62,625 bases of DNA, from assembly GCF_000701665.1 (NCBI RefSeq), contig NZ_JNJN01000010.1, positions 1 through 62,625 on the forward strand, in the 5' to 3' direction. Positions 40,015-48,813 of the stretch are shown here, piece after piece. How positions within the stretch are numbered: the first letter of the stretch is position 1; each line of letters opens with the position of its first letter. Below the pieces are notes generated by a model. It had not been told where the DNA came from, searched no databases, and worked only from the letters and a program-made list of their open reading frames with translations. Source of the stretch: Agathobaculum desmolans ATCC 43058 (GTDB lineage: Bacteria > Bacillota > Clostridia > Oscillospirales > Butyricicoccaceae). Made by a program: the position numbers and the translations under genes.

Positions 40015-40040
40015 TTGCGCCGGATGGTGCGGATGCGGAC

Positions 40041-40114
40041 AAAAATAAAACCCGAGGATATGTGAACTACCCCAGATTGTGCGGACAGTTCAATGTTCCT
40101 CGGGTTTTATTTTT
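40041..40114 (+). terminator. Terminator of the dlt operon with an IS-end-like loop
   Basis: A perfect 18-bp stem: AAAAATAAAACCCGAGGA (40041-40058) with TCCTCGGGTTTTATTTTT (40097-40114). The 38-base loop holds TGAACTACCCCAG, ATTGTG, CGGACAGTTCA (40063-40092), very close to the insertion-sequence end at the left edge of the window. It also serves the convergent gene at 40120. Confidence 0.85.
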
Positions 40115-40119
40115 GAGGG

Positions 40120-40572
40120 TCAGGCTTCGGTGTTTTCCACACCGGCAGCGGCTTCGGCAGCCTGTGCGGCGGCTTCTTCGACTGCACGGGCGGCAAGACG
40201 CTTGTTGTTGAAGTGCTTGCCGATCCAATAGCCGACAACGGCGCAGCCGATCGCACAAATCGTGGCGCTGACCTCCTTATGGAAAATCAGGCCGATCAGG
40301 CCGGCGAGGATATAGCCGCCGGCAACGCCGAACGCGGCGCCGTGGAAGCACATACGCGGCATACCAAAAATACGCAGGTCGGCAGGGTCGATATCCTCTT
40401 CTTCCTCGTCCTCGGTGCCTTCGGCGTCCTCTTCCGACAGCAGGGCATCTTCCTCTTCCGGCAGTTCGTCCGGCACGGCTTCGTCTGTCCCGGCAGGCAG
40501 GGCGGCCTGTTCCTCTTCGGATAGGGGAGCGGTCTGCTCTTCTTCGGTCAGCGGCTGCTGGTTTTCAGTCAT
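40120..40572 (-). CDS. Membrane protein with acidic N-terminal tail
   Basis: 150 aa. The first 65 residues are almost all E, D, A and P ('LSEEDAEGTEDEEEEDIDPA'). Then come two hydrophobic helices ('FGVAGGYILAGLIGLIF', 'ATICAIGCAVVGYWIG') and an alanine/glutamate helix. Related short membrane proteins occur next to PspC genes. No known function. Confidence 0.65.
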   Translation of the reverse strand: MTENQQPLTEEEQTAPLSEEEQAALPAGTDEAVPDELPEEEDALLSEEDAEGTEDEEEEDIDPADLRIFGMPRMCFHGAAFGVAGGYILAGLIGLIFHKEVSATICAIGCAVVGYWIGKHFNNKRLAARAVEEAAAQAAEAAAGVENTEA

Positions 40573-40599
40573 GTGGAAACATCCTCTCGTTTGGTGAAG

Positions 40600-40800
40600 T
40601 TAAAGATTCTCAGGCGGCAGCGGGATCACAACGGCGGCAATGATATAGCCGATCAGGGCGGGGAACAGGCCGAACAGGCACAGGAAAGCCCAGACCAGAC
40701 GGATCAGCGTCGGGTCGATCTCAAAATATTCCGCAATGCCGGCGCAAACGCCGCACAGCATACGGTTGGATTCGCTGCGGTACAATCTTTTGTTTTTCAT
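40600..40800 (-). CDS. PspC-domain protein
   Basis: 66 aa covering a single PspC domain: 'LYRSESNRMLCGVCAGIAEY' then 'FEIDPTLIRLVWAFLC', ending in a membrane helix and 'VVIPLP'. PspC proteins sense envelope stress. It lies downstream of the PadR-DUF1700-DUF4097 genes and may belong to the same response. Confidence 0.9.
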   Translation of the reverse strand: MKNKRLYRSESNRMLCGVCAGIAEYFEIDPTLIRLVWAFLCLFGLFPALIGYIIAAVVIPLPPENL

Positions 40801-40862
40801 AGGAAAAAACTCCTTTTCTCTATCATACGGTGTTTTATCAGGTTCGTCAAGGGGGAAGGCGG

Positions 40863-41840
40863 TTACCGGGTTAACAGATCGAGCGTGCCGCTGCCGATTT
40901 CGGCGCGCAGAATCGGGCTGCCGTTAAGCGCACCCTTGCGGGATGCGTGGCGGCTGCCGCTATCCCCGCCTGCAACCGCATGGCCGTCGAACAGGAAAAC
41001 GCCGCTGTCTGTTGACACCTGATAGCCCAGATCGGAGCCATCGCCCGGTGTGATAATAGTAGAGGTGATGGTGCCGCTGTCCAGTTCTATGTCAGCCTGC
41101 GTGCCGACGAATAGCTGGCTGGGCGCAAAGCGTCCGCTGCCGATGTCGATGTCGAACCGGTCGGCGTTCAGGACATCGGCTGTAAGTGAGCCGCCCTCGA
41201 TGTCCACCTCCATGCTCTGTGCGGTCAGGCTGCCGTCAATTTGGACAGGGTGGTCGTCAATCTCGAAGGAAATGTTGGAAAAAGCATCGGCAGTGCTGAA
41301 GGGCAGCGTGATAACGCAGTCTGCTGCGCTGGCGGGTCGGAGCCGGAGCGTCCATGTCCCGTGTTCCAGCTTGTTTTGCTGAATGTCCGCGCCGGTCACA
41401 TTATAGTCGTTTGCAAATACGATTTGAACGGGGGCAGTTCCGGATGCCTCATCATCAGAGAGAAACTCGAAATGCAGGTTTTGTACGGTATCAACGCTGA
41501 CATTCGGCACAAAAATACCGTTCTGTGTGTTCGTGCGGTTGCTCCATTCCTGCGCCAGATACCCATAGTCGATGTCGTCGAGGGTGTCATCCATATCATC
41601 AAGGGTATCGTCGATGTCATCGTCGTCATCAAACCAGCCGCTGTGCCAGCCGTAGTCATCCAGCCAGAAGCGGTAGCGGAACGGGCCGTGGTGCGCGGCG
41701 TTTGCAACGCGTTCGGTTACGCTGTGCAGCGCGCCGTTGTAATAGCTGCTGTAAAGCTGCCCGCCGGCAGCCCAGCCGCCGATGGCCATGCAGCCGCCGA
41801 TCGTCAGGACGGCGCAGCAGGCGATGATGAGTTTTTTCAT
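40863..41840 (-). CDS. DUF4097-family beta-strand protein
   Basis: 325 aa. An N-terminal membrane helix/signal ('LIIACCAVLTIGGCMAIGGW') is followed by a very acidic linker ('GWFDDDDDIDDTLDDMDDTL') and then a right-handed beta-solenoid of the DUF4097 kind ('MEVDIEGGSLTADVLNADRF', 'DIDIGSGRFAPSQLFVG'). Such proteins occur with DUF1700 and PadR in Firmicute envelope-stress operons. Its start overlaps the DUF1700 stop. Confidence 0.82.
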   Translation of the reverse strand: MKKLIIACCAVLTIGGCMAIGGWAAGGQLYSSYYNGALHSVTERVANAAHHGPFRYRFWLDDYGWHSGWFDDDDDIDDTLDDMDDTLDDIDYGYLAQEWSNRTNTQNGIFVPNVSVDTVQNLHFEFLSDDEASGTAPVQIVFANDYNVTGADIQQNKLEHGTWTLRLRPASAADCVITLPFSTADAFSNISFEIDDHPVQIDGSLTAQSMEVDIEGGSLTADVLNADRFDIDIGSGRFAPSQLFVGTQADIELDSGTITSTIITPGDGSDLGYQVSTDSGVFLFDGHAVAGGDSGSRHASRKGALNGSPILRAEIGSGTLDLLTR

Positions 41841-42502
41841 GCGTTTCCACCTCCGTTGGAGTCGGTTTTACGGCCGCGGATCTTGTTGAACGGCCAGCGG
41901 ATGAGCGCGACAGCCGCGCGGAACACGGGCGGTACAAACAGGGTGCACAGCTTAATCACCAGCAGACCGAGCAGGATGCCTGCGGCAAACAGCGCCAGCC
42001 CGCAGCCGAGGGTAACAAAAGCGTTGGCCGGGATGCCCCACAGGACAAAAGAGAAGCCGCACAGCACCAAACCGGCAAACAGCAGGCAAAGCGGAACAAG
42101 GATGAAGGCCGCCGCAATGGCAAGGATCGCCGCAAGCACTGCACCGATCACACCGAGCACGGCGAGCAGCAGGCCGCCCGCCAGCGGCAGGCCGATCGGG
42201 ATGGCGAGCAGCACCAGCACGATCAGCAGCCACGGCGGGATGCCGCGCCACCGGCGGCGGGGCGGTGCATCCTGCGGGGGCGCATCCTGCTGCGGGGGTA
42301 CGGCGGTCAGCTCGCGGTAGTCCGCCAGAATCTGCGCAGCCACGGTCTGTGGGTCGCCCAGATCGGCAATGACCCTGCCTTCGTTTTCCGGGCCGGCATC
42401 GTCAAAGTATTCCTCATAATAGCGCAGGGCGCTGGCGCGCTCCTCCTCGGGCAGGATGGACAGCGCACGCCGCAGCGCAGCCATATAATCATTTCTGTTC
42501 AT
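41837..42502 (-). CDS. DUF1700 membrane protein
   Basis: 221 aa. The N-terminal soluble part 'YMAALRRALSILPEEERASA' with 'YYEEYFDDAG' and 'GDPQTVAAQIL' is the DUF1700 signature. About four membrane helices follow. It is overlapped by the DUF4097 gene and lies six bases after the PadR gene. Known only as part of envelope-stress gene sets. Confidence 0.88.
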   Translation of the reverse strand: MNRNDYMAALRRALSILPEEERASALRYYEEYFDDAGPENEGRVIADLGDPQTVAAQILADYRELTAVPPQQDAPPQDAPPRRRWRGIPPWLLIVLVLLAIPIGLPLAGGLLLAVLGVIGAVLAAILAIAAAFILVPLCLLFAGLVLCGFSFVLWGIPANAFVTLGCGLALFAAGILLGLLVIKLCTLFVPPVFRAAVALIRWPFNKIRGRKTDSNGGGNA

Positions 42503-42508
42503 TGTGTT

Positions 42509-42817
42509 TTACCCTCCAAAAAAGATCGTATCGATCCCGTTCCGGTAGTTTTGCCAGTCGATCCGGTGCTGCCGGAGCTGTGCCCTGCCGTGCTCGGTGA
42601 TGCGGTAGTAGCGCCGGTTGCGCCCGGCGAAGGCTTCATCGTAAGTTGTCAGGCAGCCATCCTTCTGCAAACGGCGCAGTACAGGGTACAGGGTGGATTC
42701 GGAGATATCCAGCACCTTCTGCACATCCTGCGTGATGCGGTAGCCGTAGGTGCTTTCGCGGTCGACCACAGCAAGCACGATGCCGTCCAGCAGGGAGGAG
42801 GCGATAGGATAAGACAT
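42509..42817 (-). CDS. PadR-family transcriptional regulator
   Basis: 102 aa winged helix: 'LLDGIVLAVVDRESTYGYRI' then 'ESTLYPVLRRLQKDGCLTTY' and 'RRYYRITEHGRAQL'. It heads the operon and probably represses its own promoter, which has an 8-bp inverted repeat over the -10 and spacer. Confidence 0.93.
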   Translation of the reverse strand: MSYPIASSLLDGIVLAVVDRESTYGYRITQDVQKVLDISESTLYPVLRRLQKDGCLTTYDEAFAGRNRRYYRITEHGRAQLRQHRIDWQNYRNGIDTIFFGG

Positions 42818-42846
42818 GCTGCCACCTCATTTCTGTGATTGTGATA

Positions 42847-42877
42847 ATATTATATGAAGTATAATATAGATTGTCAA
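42847..42877 (-). promoter_or_regulatory. Promoter and probable PadR operator
   Basis: Bottom strand TTGACA (42872-42877), 17-base spacer, TATAAT (42849-42854). An inverted repeat ATATTATA (42847-42854), five bases, TATAATAT (42860-42867) lies across the -10 box and spacer. Confidence 0.7.
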
Positions 42878-42951
42878 CAGGCATTTCAAAAAAACCTGTG
42901 AAGGAATTGTAAATTTTGTAGGAACGGTGCGCGGAAAAGCACATTTCCGCA

Positions 42952-42980
42952 TTGTATTTGCCCGATGGATAGCGTATAAT
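42952..42980 (+). promoter_or_regulatory. Promoter of the ddl-murI operon
   Basis: TTGTAT (42952-42957), 17-base spacer, TATAAT (42975-42980), about 57 bases before ddl. Confidence 0.7.
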
Positions 42981-43037
42981 GATATCTGTATACGAATCGA
43001 TAGTACGAAAAGAGGAAGAAAGGACGAATCCGGAACC

Positions 43038-44114
43038 ATGAAACTGGCTGTATTGTTCGGCGGCGTTTCGAGCGAGCATGATATTTCGTGCCTGTCCGCC
43101 GCATCCATACTCCGAAACCTGGATAAGACCCGATATGAAATATACCCGGTCGGTATCACACGGGAGGGACAGTGGTACTACTGTCCGGCGTGCGATGCGG
43201 ACTGCGTGGAAAACGGCGAATGGGAGCGCATGGCCGATAAGGTGCCTGCGCTGCTCCCGCCCGACCGCAGCGTGCATGGCTTGGTGCTGCTGCAAAACGG
43301 TACGGCCGAAACCGTTCGGCTGGACTGCGTATTCCCTGTGCTGCACGGCGTGGGCGGAGAGGATGGCACGATTCAGGGCGTTTTGGAGCTGGCGGGCATT
43401 CCGTATGTCGGGTGCGGCGTGGCGGCAAGCGCTAACTCAATGGATAAATCCATCACTAAGGTGATCGTGGAGGATGCCGGTGTGCGGCAGGCGCGGTATT
43501 ATCTTGCCTTGCGCTATGATTTTGAAAAGAACCCCGAAGGTGTGGTGCGTACCGCAGCGGATCGTTTGGGTGCGTTCCCGGTGTTTGTCAAGCCGTGCTC
43601 GCAAGGCTCAAGCGTGGGTGTTGCCAAGGCGGGTGATATGGTGGAACTGGCGGAAGGGCTGACCGAAGCCTTCCGCTTGGATGATAAGGTGCTGGTCGAG
43701 GAATTCATCGACGGGCATGAGGTAGAATGTGCCGTGCTCGGCAACCGGGAGCCGGTTGCTTCCACCGTGGGCGAGGTTGCGCCGACGCAGGAGTTTTACA
43801 CCTTTGATGCAAAATATAAGGATGAAAGCTCCAAGCTGTACATCCCGGCGCAGATCACCCCGCGGCAGATCGAAACCGTGCGGCAGAACGCGCTGCGTGT
43901 TTACACCGCACTGGGCTGCCGCGGTCTGTCCCGCGTGGACTTTTTTGTGACCCGTGCGGAGGGCGAGGTCGTGTTTAACGAGCTGAACTCGATCCCGGGC
44001 TTTACTTCGATCAGTATGTACCCCAAGCTGTTTGACGCGGAGGGGATCTGCTATCCCGCCCTGCTCGACCGTCTGGTCGCGCTGGCGATGGAGGAACATC
44101 ATGGGGATCGTTGA
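43038..44114 (+). CDS. ddl: D-alanine--D-alanine ligase
   Basis: 358 aa from ATG 43038. ATP-grasp enzyme: 'MKLAVLFGGVSSEHDISCLS' (N-terminal signature), 'VFPVLHGVGGEDGTIQGVLE', 'FVKPCSQGSSVGVAKAGD', 'EVECAVLGN' and 'FNELNSIPGFTSISMYPKL', with the magnesium-binding E and N. It makes the D-Ala-D-Ala dipeptide of peptidoglycan. Its 3' end overlaps murI by 14 bases. Confidence 0.95.
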   Translation: MKLAVLFGGVSSEHDISCLSAASILRNLDKTRYEIYPVGITREGQWYYCPACDADCVENGEWERMADKVPALLPPDRSVHGLVLLQNGTAETVRLDCVFPVLHGVGGEDGTIQGVLELAGIPYVGCGVAASANSMDKSITKVIVEDAGVRQARYYLALRYDFEKNPEGVVRTAADRLGAFPVFVKPCSQGSSVGVAKAGDMVELAEGLTEAFRLDDKVLVEEFIDGHEVECAVLGNREPVASTVGEVAPTQEFYTFDAKYKDESSKLYIPAQITPRQIETVRQNALRVYTALGCRGLSRVDFFVTRAEGEVVFNELNSIPGFTSISMYPKLFDAEGICYPALLDRLVALAMEEHHGDR

Positions 44115-44919
44115 ACGGCCGGCAGATAACCGGGCGATCGGCGTGTTCGATTCCGGCCTCGGCGGGCTGACCGCCGTGCGCCAGCTGCACCGGCTGCTGC
44201 CGGGGGAGAATATCATTTACTTCGGCGATACCGGGCGGGTGCCTTATGGAACGCGCAGCCGGGAAACCATTATTAAATATGCGCGGCAGGATGTGGCATT
44301 TTTGCGTCAGTTTGCGCTGAAGGCGGTCGTGATTGCCTGCAATACGGTATCCTCTGTGGCGCTTGACCTGCTCGCGCAGGAAAACGAGATCCCGATCATC
44401 GGCACGGTCGAACCGGCCTGCCGCCGCGCGATGACGATGACCCGCAACGGCAGGGTCGGGGTGATCGGCACGGCGGCGACCATGCGCTCGGGCGCGTACG
44501 AAAAGTATCTGCATCAGGCGGACGGTAGCCTGCGCCTGTTTCCGCAGGCGTGCCCGCTGTTTGTGCCGTTGGTGGAGAACGGACGCGTCCGCCGCGGCGA
44601 TGTAGTGATCGAAACCGTGGCGGCGGAATACCTTGCGCCGCTCAAGGCGGCGGAGGTGGATACGCTCATCCTCGGCTGCACGCATTATCCGCTGCTGGGT
44701 GAGGTCATCGCGGACTATATGGGGCCGGAGGTGACGCTCATCGACTCGGGCGCGGAGGCGGCTAATCTGGCTTCCACCCAGTTCGATCTGGGGGACGGAA
44801 ACGGTGTGACGCGTTATTTCGTATCCGACGATCCCGCGGCGTTTGACCAGCTGGCAGGGCTGTTTTTGCAAGAAGCCCCCGCCGCCGGTGCGGGGCTCGT
44901 GGATATTACAGGTTATTGA
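44101..44919 (+). CDS. murI: Glutamate racemase
   Basis: 272 aa from ATG 44101, inside the end of ddl; GGAGG is upstream. 'IGVFDSGLGGLTAVRQLHRL' and 'IIYFGDTGRVPYGTRS' are the N-terminal signatures. The two catalytic cysteines are in 'VIACNTVSS' and 'LGCTHYPLL'. It supplies D-glutamate for the cell wall. Confidence 0.96.
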   Translation: MGIVERPADNRAIGVFDSGLGGLTAVRQLHRLLPGENIIYFGDTGRVPYGTRSRETIIKYARQDVAFLRQFALKAVVIACNTVSSVALDLLAQENEIPIIGTVEPACRRAMTMTRNGRVGVIGTAATMRSGAYEKYLHQADGSLRLFPQACPLFVPLVENGRVRRGDVVIETVAAEYLAPLKAAEVDTLILGCTHYPLLGEVIADYMGPEVTLIDSGAEAANLASTQFDLGDGNGVTRYFVSDDPAAFDQLAGLFLQEAPAAGAGLVDITGY

Positions 44920-44944
44920 CACAGAGCATACGGAGAAACAAAAC

Positions 44945-45382
44945 ATGAAAAAGGACGTTTGGCTGTCGATCTCATCCCGGCAGCAGTTTACAGGCTGCGA
45001 GGAGGAGCAGGTCGATCTCGTCACTGCGGCGACCCTGTATGAGCGCAGCGGAAAATATTATATCGCCTATGACGAAAGCGAGCTGACCGGCCTGCAGGGC
45101 ACCCGCACGACTGTGAAACTGGACGGCAAAAAGGTCTCGCTCATCCGCACAGGCACCTGCCCGGCGCATATGCTGTTTGCGGAGGATGTCCGCCATGTCG
45201 GGCTGTATCAGACGCCGGTCGGCGGCGGGATCTCGATCGCGACCCATACCTCGCAGGTGCGCAACACCGTGGGGGAAAATGGCGGCGAGCTGGTCATCGA
45301 TTATACGGTCGAGGTGGATAACGCACTGATGGGCGAGCATCATTTTGAAATGGTCGTATCGACCGAACCGGTGCAGGCATAA
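44945..45382 (+). CDS. DUF1934 (YwiB-like) beta-barrel protein
   Basis: 145 aa from ATG 44945. A small calycin-like barrel with 'ERSGKYYIAYDESELTGLQG', 'THTSQVRNTVGENGGELVID' and 'YTVEVDNALMGEHHFEM'. This gene commonly precedes argS in Firmicutes, as here. The function is unknown. Confidence 0.85.
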   Translation: MKKDVWLSISSRQQFTGCEEEQVDLVTAATLYERSGKYYIAYDESELTGLQGTRTTVKLDGKKVSLIRTGTCPAHMLFAEDVRHVGLYQTPVGGGISIATHTSQVRNTVGENGGELVIDYTVEVDNALMGEHHFEMVVSTEPVQA

Positions 45383-45438
45383 GCAAAATGCGCCGCGCGG
45401 CATTGCGCGGCGATCACAAAATAACGGAGAGTGAACAA

Positions 45439-47136
45439 ATGAACGCATATGAATTTGCGCGCGCCGAAGCGACCCGTGTGGTTGAAGCGGCATACCACAA
45501 AGCTGTGGAGGCGGGTGTACTGCCCGCAGGCGACATTCCGCCCGTTGCGGTGGAAACCCCGAAGGATGCGGCGAACGGCGACTGGGCATCCACCTTTGCC
45601 ATGCAGTGTGCCAAACCGCTGCGCATCGCGCCCCGCAAGATTGCGGAGGCGATTGTGGCGCATCTGGATCTGGCGGGCAGCTGCTTTGATACGGTGGAAA
45701 TTGCCGGACCCGGCTTTATGAATTTCACGCTTAACCAGAGCTGGTATGAAAAGGCAGTCAAAAATGTATTGGAGATGGGTGCGGACTACGGCCGCACGCA
45801 GGCGAAGCAGCCGGAAAAGGTCATGGTTGAGTTCGTTTCCGCCAACCCCACCGGCCCGATGCATATGGGCAACGCACGCGGCGGCGTACTCGGCGACTGC
45901 CTGAGCGAGGTGCTCGACTGGTCGGGCAACGATGTTACGCGTGAGTTTTATATCAACGACGCAGGCAATCAGGTGGATAAGTTTGCCCATTCGGTGGAGG
46001 GGCGCTATATTCAGGAGCTGCGCGGCGAGGATGCGATCGAATTCGACCCCTCGTGGTATCAGGGCGAGGATATCAGGGCGCTGGCGCACGATCTGGTCGA
46101 GCAGTACGGTGACAGCCTGCTGGACAAGACCCCTGAGGAGCGCTTTGCCGTGATCGAGGGCTACGGCCTGCCGACCAATATCGCCCGCATGGAGCGCGAC
46201 CTCAAGCGGTATAAGATCGACTACGACGTCTGGTTCCGCGAGAGCGAGCTGCACAACAGCGGCTACGTGAAGGAAACCATCGATATGCTGACCGCGAAGG
46301 GCGCGACCTATGAAACCGAGGACGGCGCACTTTGGCTGCGCTCGACCGACTTCGGCTGCGATAAGGACGATGTTCTGCGCCGCGCTAACGGATTCTACAC
46401 TTATTTTGCAGCGGATATCGCGTATCATCGCAACAAGTTTGAAAAGCGTGGGTTTGACCGTGTCATCAATATCTGGGGCGCGGATCATCATGGTCATGTT
46501 AAGCGTTTGCAGTGCGCGCTCGACGCGCTTGGACTCGACGGTTCACACCGGCTCGAAATCGTGCTGATGCAGCTGGTGCGCATGATGCAGGGCGGCGAAG
46601 TGGTTCGTATGTCCAAGCGCACGGGCAAAAGCCTGACACTGACCGACCTGCTCGATGAGATCCCGGTGGATGCGGCGCGCTTCTTCTTTAATTCGCGCGC
46701 GGCGGAAACCCAGATGGAGTTTGACCTTGATCTGGCGGTCAAGCAGGATTCGGAAAACCCGCTGTATTATGTGCAGTACGCACATGCACGCATCTGCTCG
46801 GTCATCCGCAACTGCATGGAGGACGGGCTGGCGCTGCCTGATTCTGCGGCGGTCGATCTGTCTGTGCTGACGGGCGCGGATGAGCGGCAGCTGATCAAGG
46901 CGATCGCGCTGCTGCCCGAGGAGATCGTGCAGGCGGCGCAGAGCCGCGACCCCTCGCGTTTGAATAAGTATGCGGTGGCGCTGGCGCAGCAGTTCCATCA
47001 TTTCTATAATGCCTGCCGCATCAAGTGTGACGACCGCAAACTTTGCGAGGCGCGTTTGGCGCTGTGTCTGGCGGCAAAGCAGGCGATTGCCAACGCACTG
47101 GGGCTCATCGGCGTGGAAGCGCCGGAGAGCATGTAA
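45439..47136 (+). CDS. argS: Arginine--tRNA ligase
   Basis: 565 aa from ATG 45439 (GGAGAG upstream). Class I synthetase: 'VEFVSANPTGPMHMGNARGG' contains the HIGH motif as HMGN. 'INDAGNQVDKF' and 'VWRE'-type regions are present, 'VVRMSKRTGKSLTL' corresponds to KMSKS, and an alpha-helical anticodon-binding domain ends the protein. A GC hairpin (45393-45413) lies in the short leader. Confidence 0.97.
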   Translation: MNAYEFARAEATRVVEAAYHKAVEAGVLPAGDIPPVAVETPKDAANGDWASTFAMQCAKPLRIAPRKIAEAIVAHLDLAGSCFDTVEIAGPGFMNFTLNQSWYEKAVKNVLEMGADYGRTQAKQPEKVMVEFVSANPTGPMHMGNARGGVLGDCLSEVLDWSGNDVTREFYINDAGNQVDKFAHSVEGRYIQELRGEDAIEFDPSWYQGEDIRALAHDLVEQYGDSLLDKTPEERFAVIEGYGLPTNIARMERDLKRYKIDYDVWFRESELHNSGYVKETIDMLTAKGATYETEDGALWLRSTDFGCDKDDVLRRANGFYTYFAADIAYHRNKFEKRGFDRVINIWGADHHGHVKRLQCALDALGLDGSHRLEIVLMQLVRMMQGGEVVRMSKRTGKSLTLTDLLDEIPVDAARFFFNSRAAETQMEFDLDLAVKQDSENPLYYVQYAHARICSVIRNCMEDGLALPDSAAVDLSVLTGADERQLIKAIALLPEEIVQAAQSRDPSRLNKYAVALAQQFHHFYNACRIKCDDRKLCEARLALCLAAKQAIANALGLIGVEAPESM

Positions 47137-47180
47137 GGCGAAATGGGGTGCAAAAGGCAGATGCGTCCTGTCTTTTGATG

Positions 47181-47210
47181 AAAATTCCTGTGTAACAGGA
47201 ATTTTCGGTT
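47181..47210 (+). terminator. Terminator after argS
   Basis: AAAATTCCTGT, GTA, ACAGGAATTTT (47181-47205), followed by a T-containing tail. Confidence 0.75.
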
Positions 47211-47262
47211 TTGCTGCGCGGGGGACGCGCAAGGCTTGTTGTATCCGGGATGGAGATATGCC

Positions 47263-48747
47263 ATGAAAAAATTAGCAAAACAGCTGGTGGCTTTGGCGCT
47301 GTCAGCGGCGATGCTGACCGTGCCGGCGGGGGCGGTCACGCAGGACGGACAGAGCGAAACGTGGTTTGACGGCGTTTGGGCGCTGATCGATGCATTCGGT
47401 CTGACGGCGGAAAACGATCCGTATATCCTGCAGAATTATATCAATAAATATTTACAGAAGCATCCGGAAGAGATGTATGAGGTCATCAACGATATCCTTT
47501 CGCTGATGGACACCCACTCGATGTATTTATCGAGTGAGGAGTATTCGCAGGGCTTTTCCACGCTGGAGGGCTTCGTCGGCATCGGTGTGGGGCTGCAGCA
47601 GACCGAAAGCGGTGTTCAAATCACCGAGGTGCTGCGATTTTCTGCGGCGGAAGAGGCCGGTTTGCAGATCGGCGACATGATCGTGGAAATCGACGGCGCC
47701 GATGCGGCGGAGATGACCCATACCGAGGTGGCTGAGCGGCTGCGCGGCGCGGAGGGGACTGCCGTCCGGCTGACCGTGCGGCGGCAGGGCAGGAGCGTGA
47801 CAGTTTCCTGCACGCGCCGGCAGGTCAATCAGGTCTATGTATCCGGCCGCACGATGGCGGACGGCGTGGAGTATATCAAGGTAAGCGCGATGGGATCGGA
47901 AAACGACTGGACGGCGTTTTCCGATATCTGGGACGGTCTGGACGAAAAAAATACGCGCGCCGTGATTCTTGACCTGCGCGGCAACGGCGGCGGAGTGATC
48001 GATGTTGCCTTCAAGATGGCGGATGCGATGACACCGGAAAAGGACGTTTATCTGGGCGGTGTGCGCTGGCGCGAGGATATGGGCGGCTTGGAACAGACCT
48101 ATTCGACCGGCGGGGCGCTGCCGCTTAACCGGATCATCGTGCTGGTGGACGGCGGCACCGCCTCGGCGGCGGAGCTGCTGGCGGGCAGCCTGCAGGATAA
48201 TGGGCTGGCCACGTTGGTTGGTGAGCCGACCTACGGCAAGGGACAGGGTCAGTTCCATTTGGATCTGGTCAACGGGGACAAGTTGGTCATTACCACGTTG
48301 GCGATGGAGCTGCCCCGGCAGGGACAATATGAGGGCGCCGGTCTGGTGCCGGATATCCGTTTGGAAAACCGCACGGTAACCGTGCGTGCAGACGCGCTGG
48401 CACCGTTGGATACCGGTGGGACGCTGCGCTTCGGCGAGCAGTCGGATCAGGTGTATGCGATGACCGAACGTCTCAGCCTGTTGGGTCTTTTGAAAGAGCC
48501 GTCCCGTGTGTTCGACCGTGTTGTGTTGGATGCGGTTGCGGCTTTTGCGGAAAGCTATGAGATGGGATCGCTGCTGCACGCATCGCCCGATCTGCTTGCA
48601 GCACTGGAACAGGCAATGCAGACACTGAACGGCGAAACCTATGTGATCGACGACCAGTTGCAGCTGGCGGTGGAGATGGGTAAGCTGGCAGCGGAAAAGC
48701 CGCAGCAGTATACGCCGCTGCCGGATGGAAGCTGGAAAGCCAAGTAG
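47263..48747 (+). CDS. S41-family C-terminal processing protease with PDZ domain
   Basis: 494 aa from ATG 47263. Signal peptide 'LVALALSAAMLTVPAGA'. PDZ domain around residues 95-175 ('GIGVGLQQTESGVQITEVLR'). S41 core: 'VILDLRGNGGGVIDVAFKMA', the serine in 'VDGGTASAAELLAGSLQDNG' and the lysine in 'PTYGKGQGQFHLDL', the Ser/Lys pair. It acts outside the membrane on misfolded or regulatory proteins. It is probably monocistronic. Confidence 0.93.
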   Translation: MKKLAKQLVALALSAAMLTVPAGAVTQDGQSETWFDGVWALIDAFGLTAENDPYILQNYINKYLQKHPEEMYEVINDILSLMDTHSMYLSSEEYSQGFSTLEGFVGIGVGLQQTESGVQITEVLRFSAAEEAGLQIGDMIVEIDGADAAEMTHTEVAERLRGAEGTAVRLTVRRQGRSVTVSCTRRQVNQVYVSGRTMADGVEYIKVSAMGSENDWTAFSDIWDGLDEKNTRAVILDLRGNGGGVIDVAFKMADAMTPEKDVYLGGVRWREDMGGLEQTYSTGGALPLNRIIVLVDGGTASAAELLAGSLQDNGLATLVGEPTYGKGQGQFHLDLVNGDKLVITTLAMELPRQGQYEGAGLVPDIRLENRTVTVRADALAPLDTGGTLRFGEQSDQVYAMTERLSLLGLLKEPSRVFDRVVLDAVAAFAESYEMGSLLHASPDLLAALEQAMQTLNGETYVIDDQLQLAVEMGKLAAEKPQQYTPLPDGSWKAK

Positions 48748-48813
48748 TCATACGCAGCGCCGCGCAGCCGCGGCGCTGTTGTCACAATCGTCTTCTGGGG
48801 AGGAAGAGTCAAG

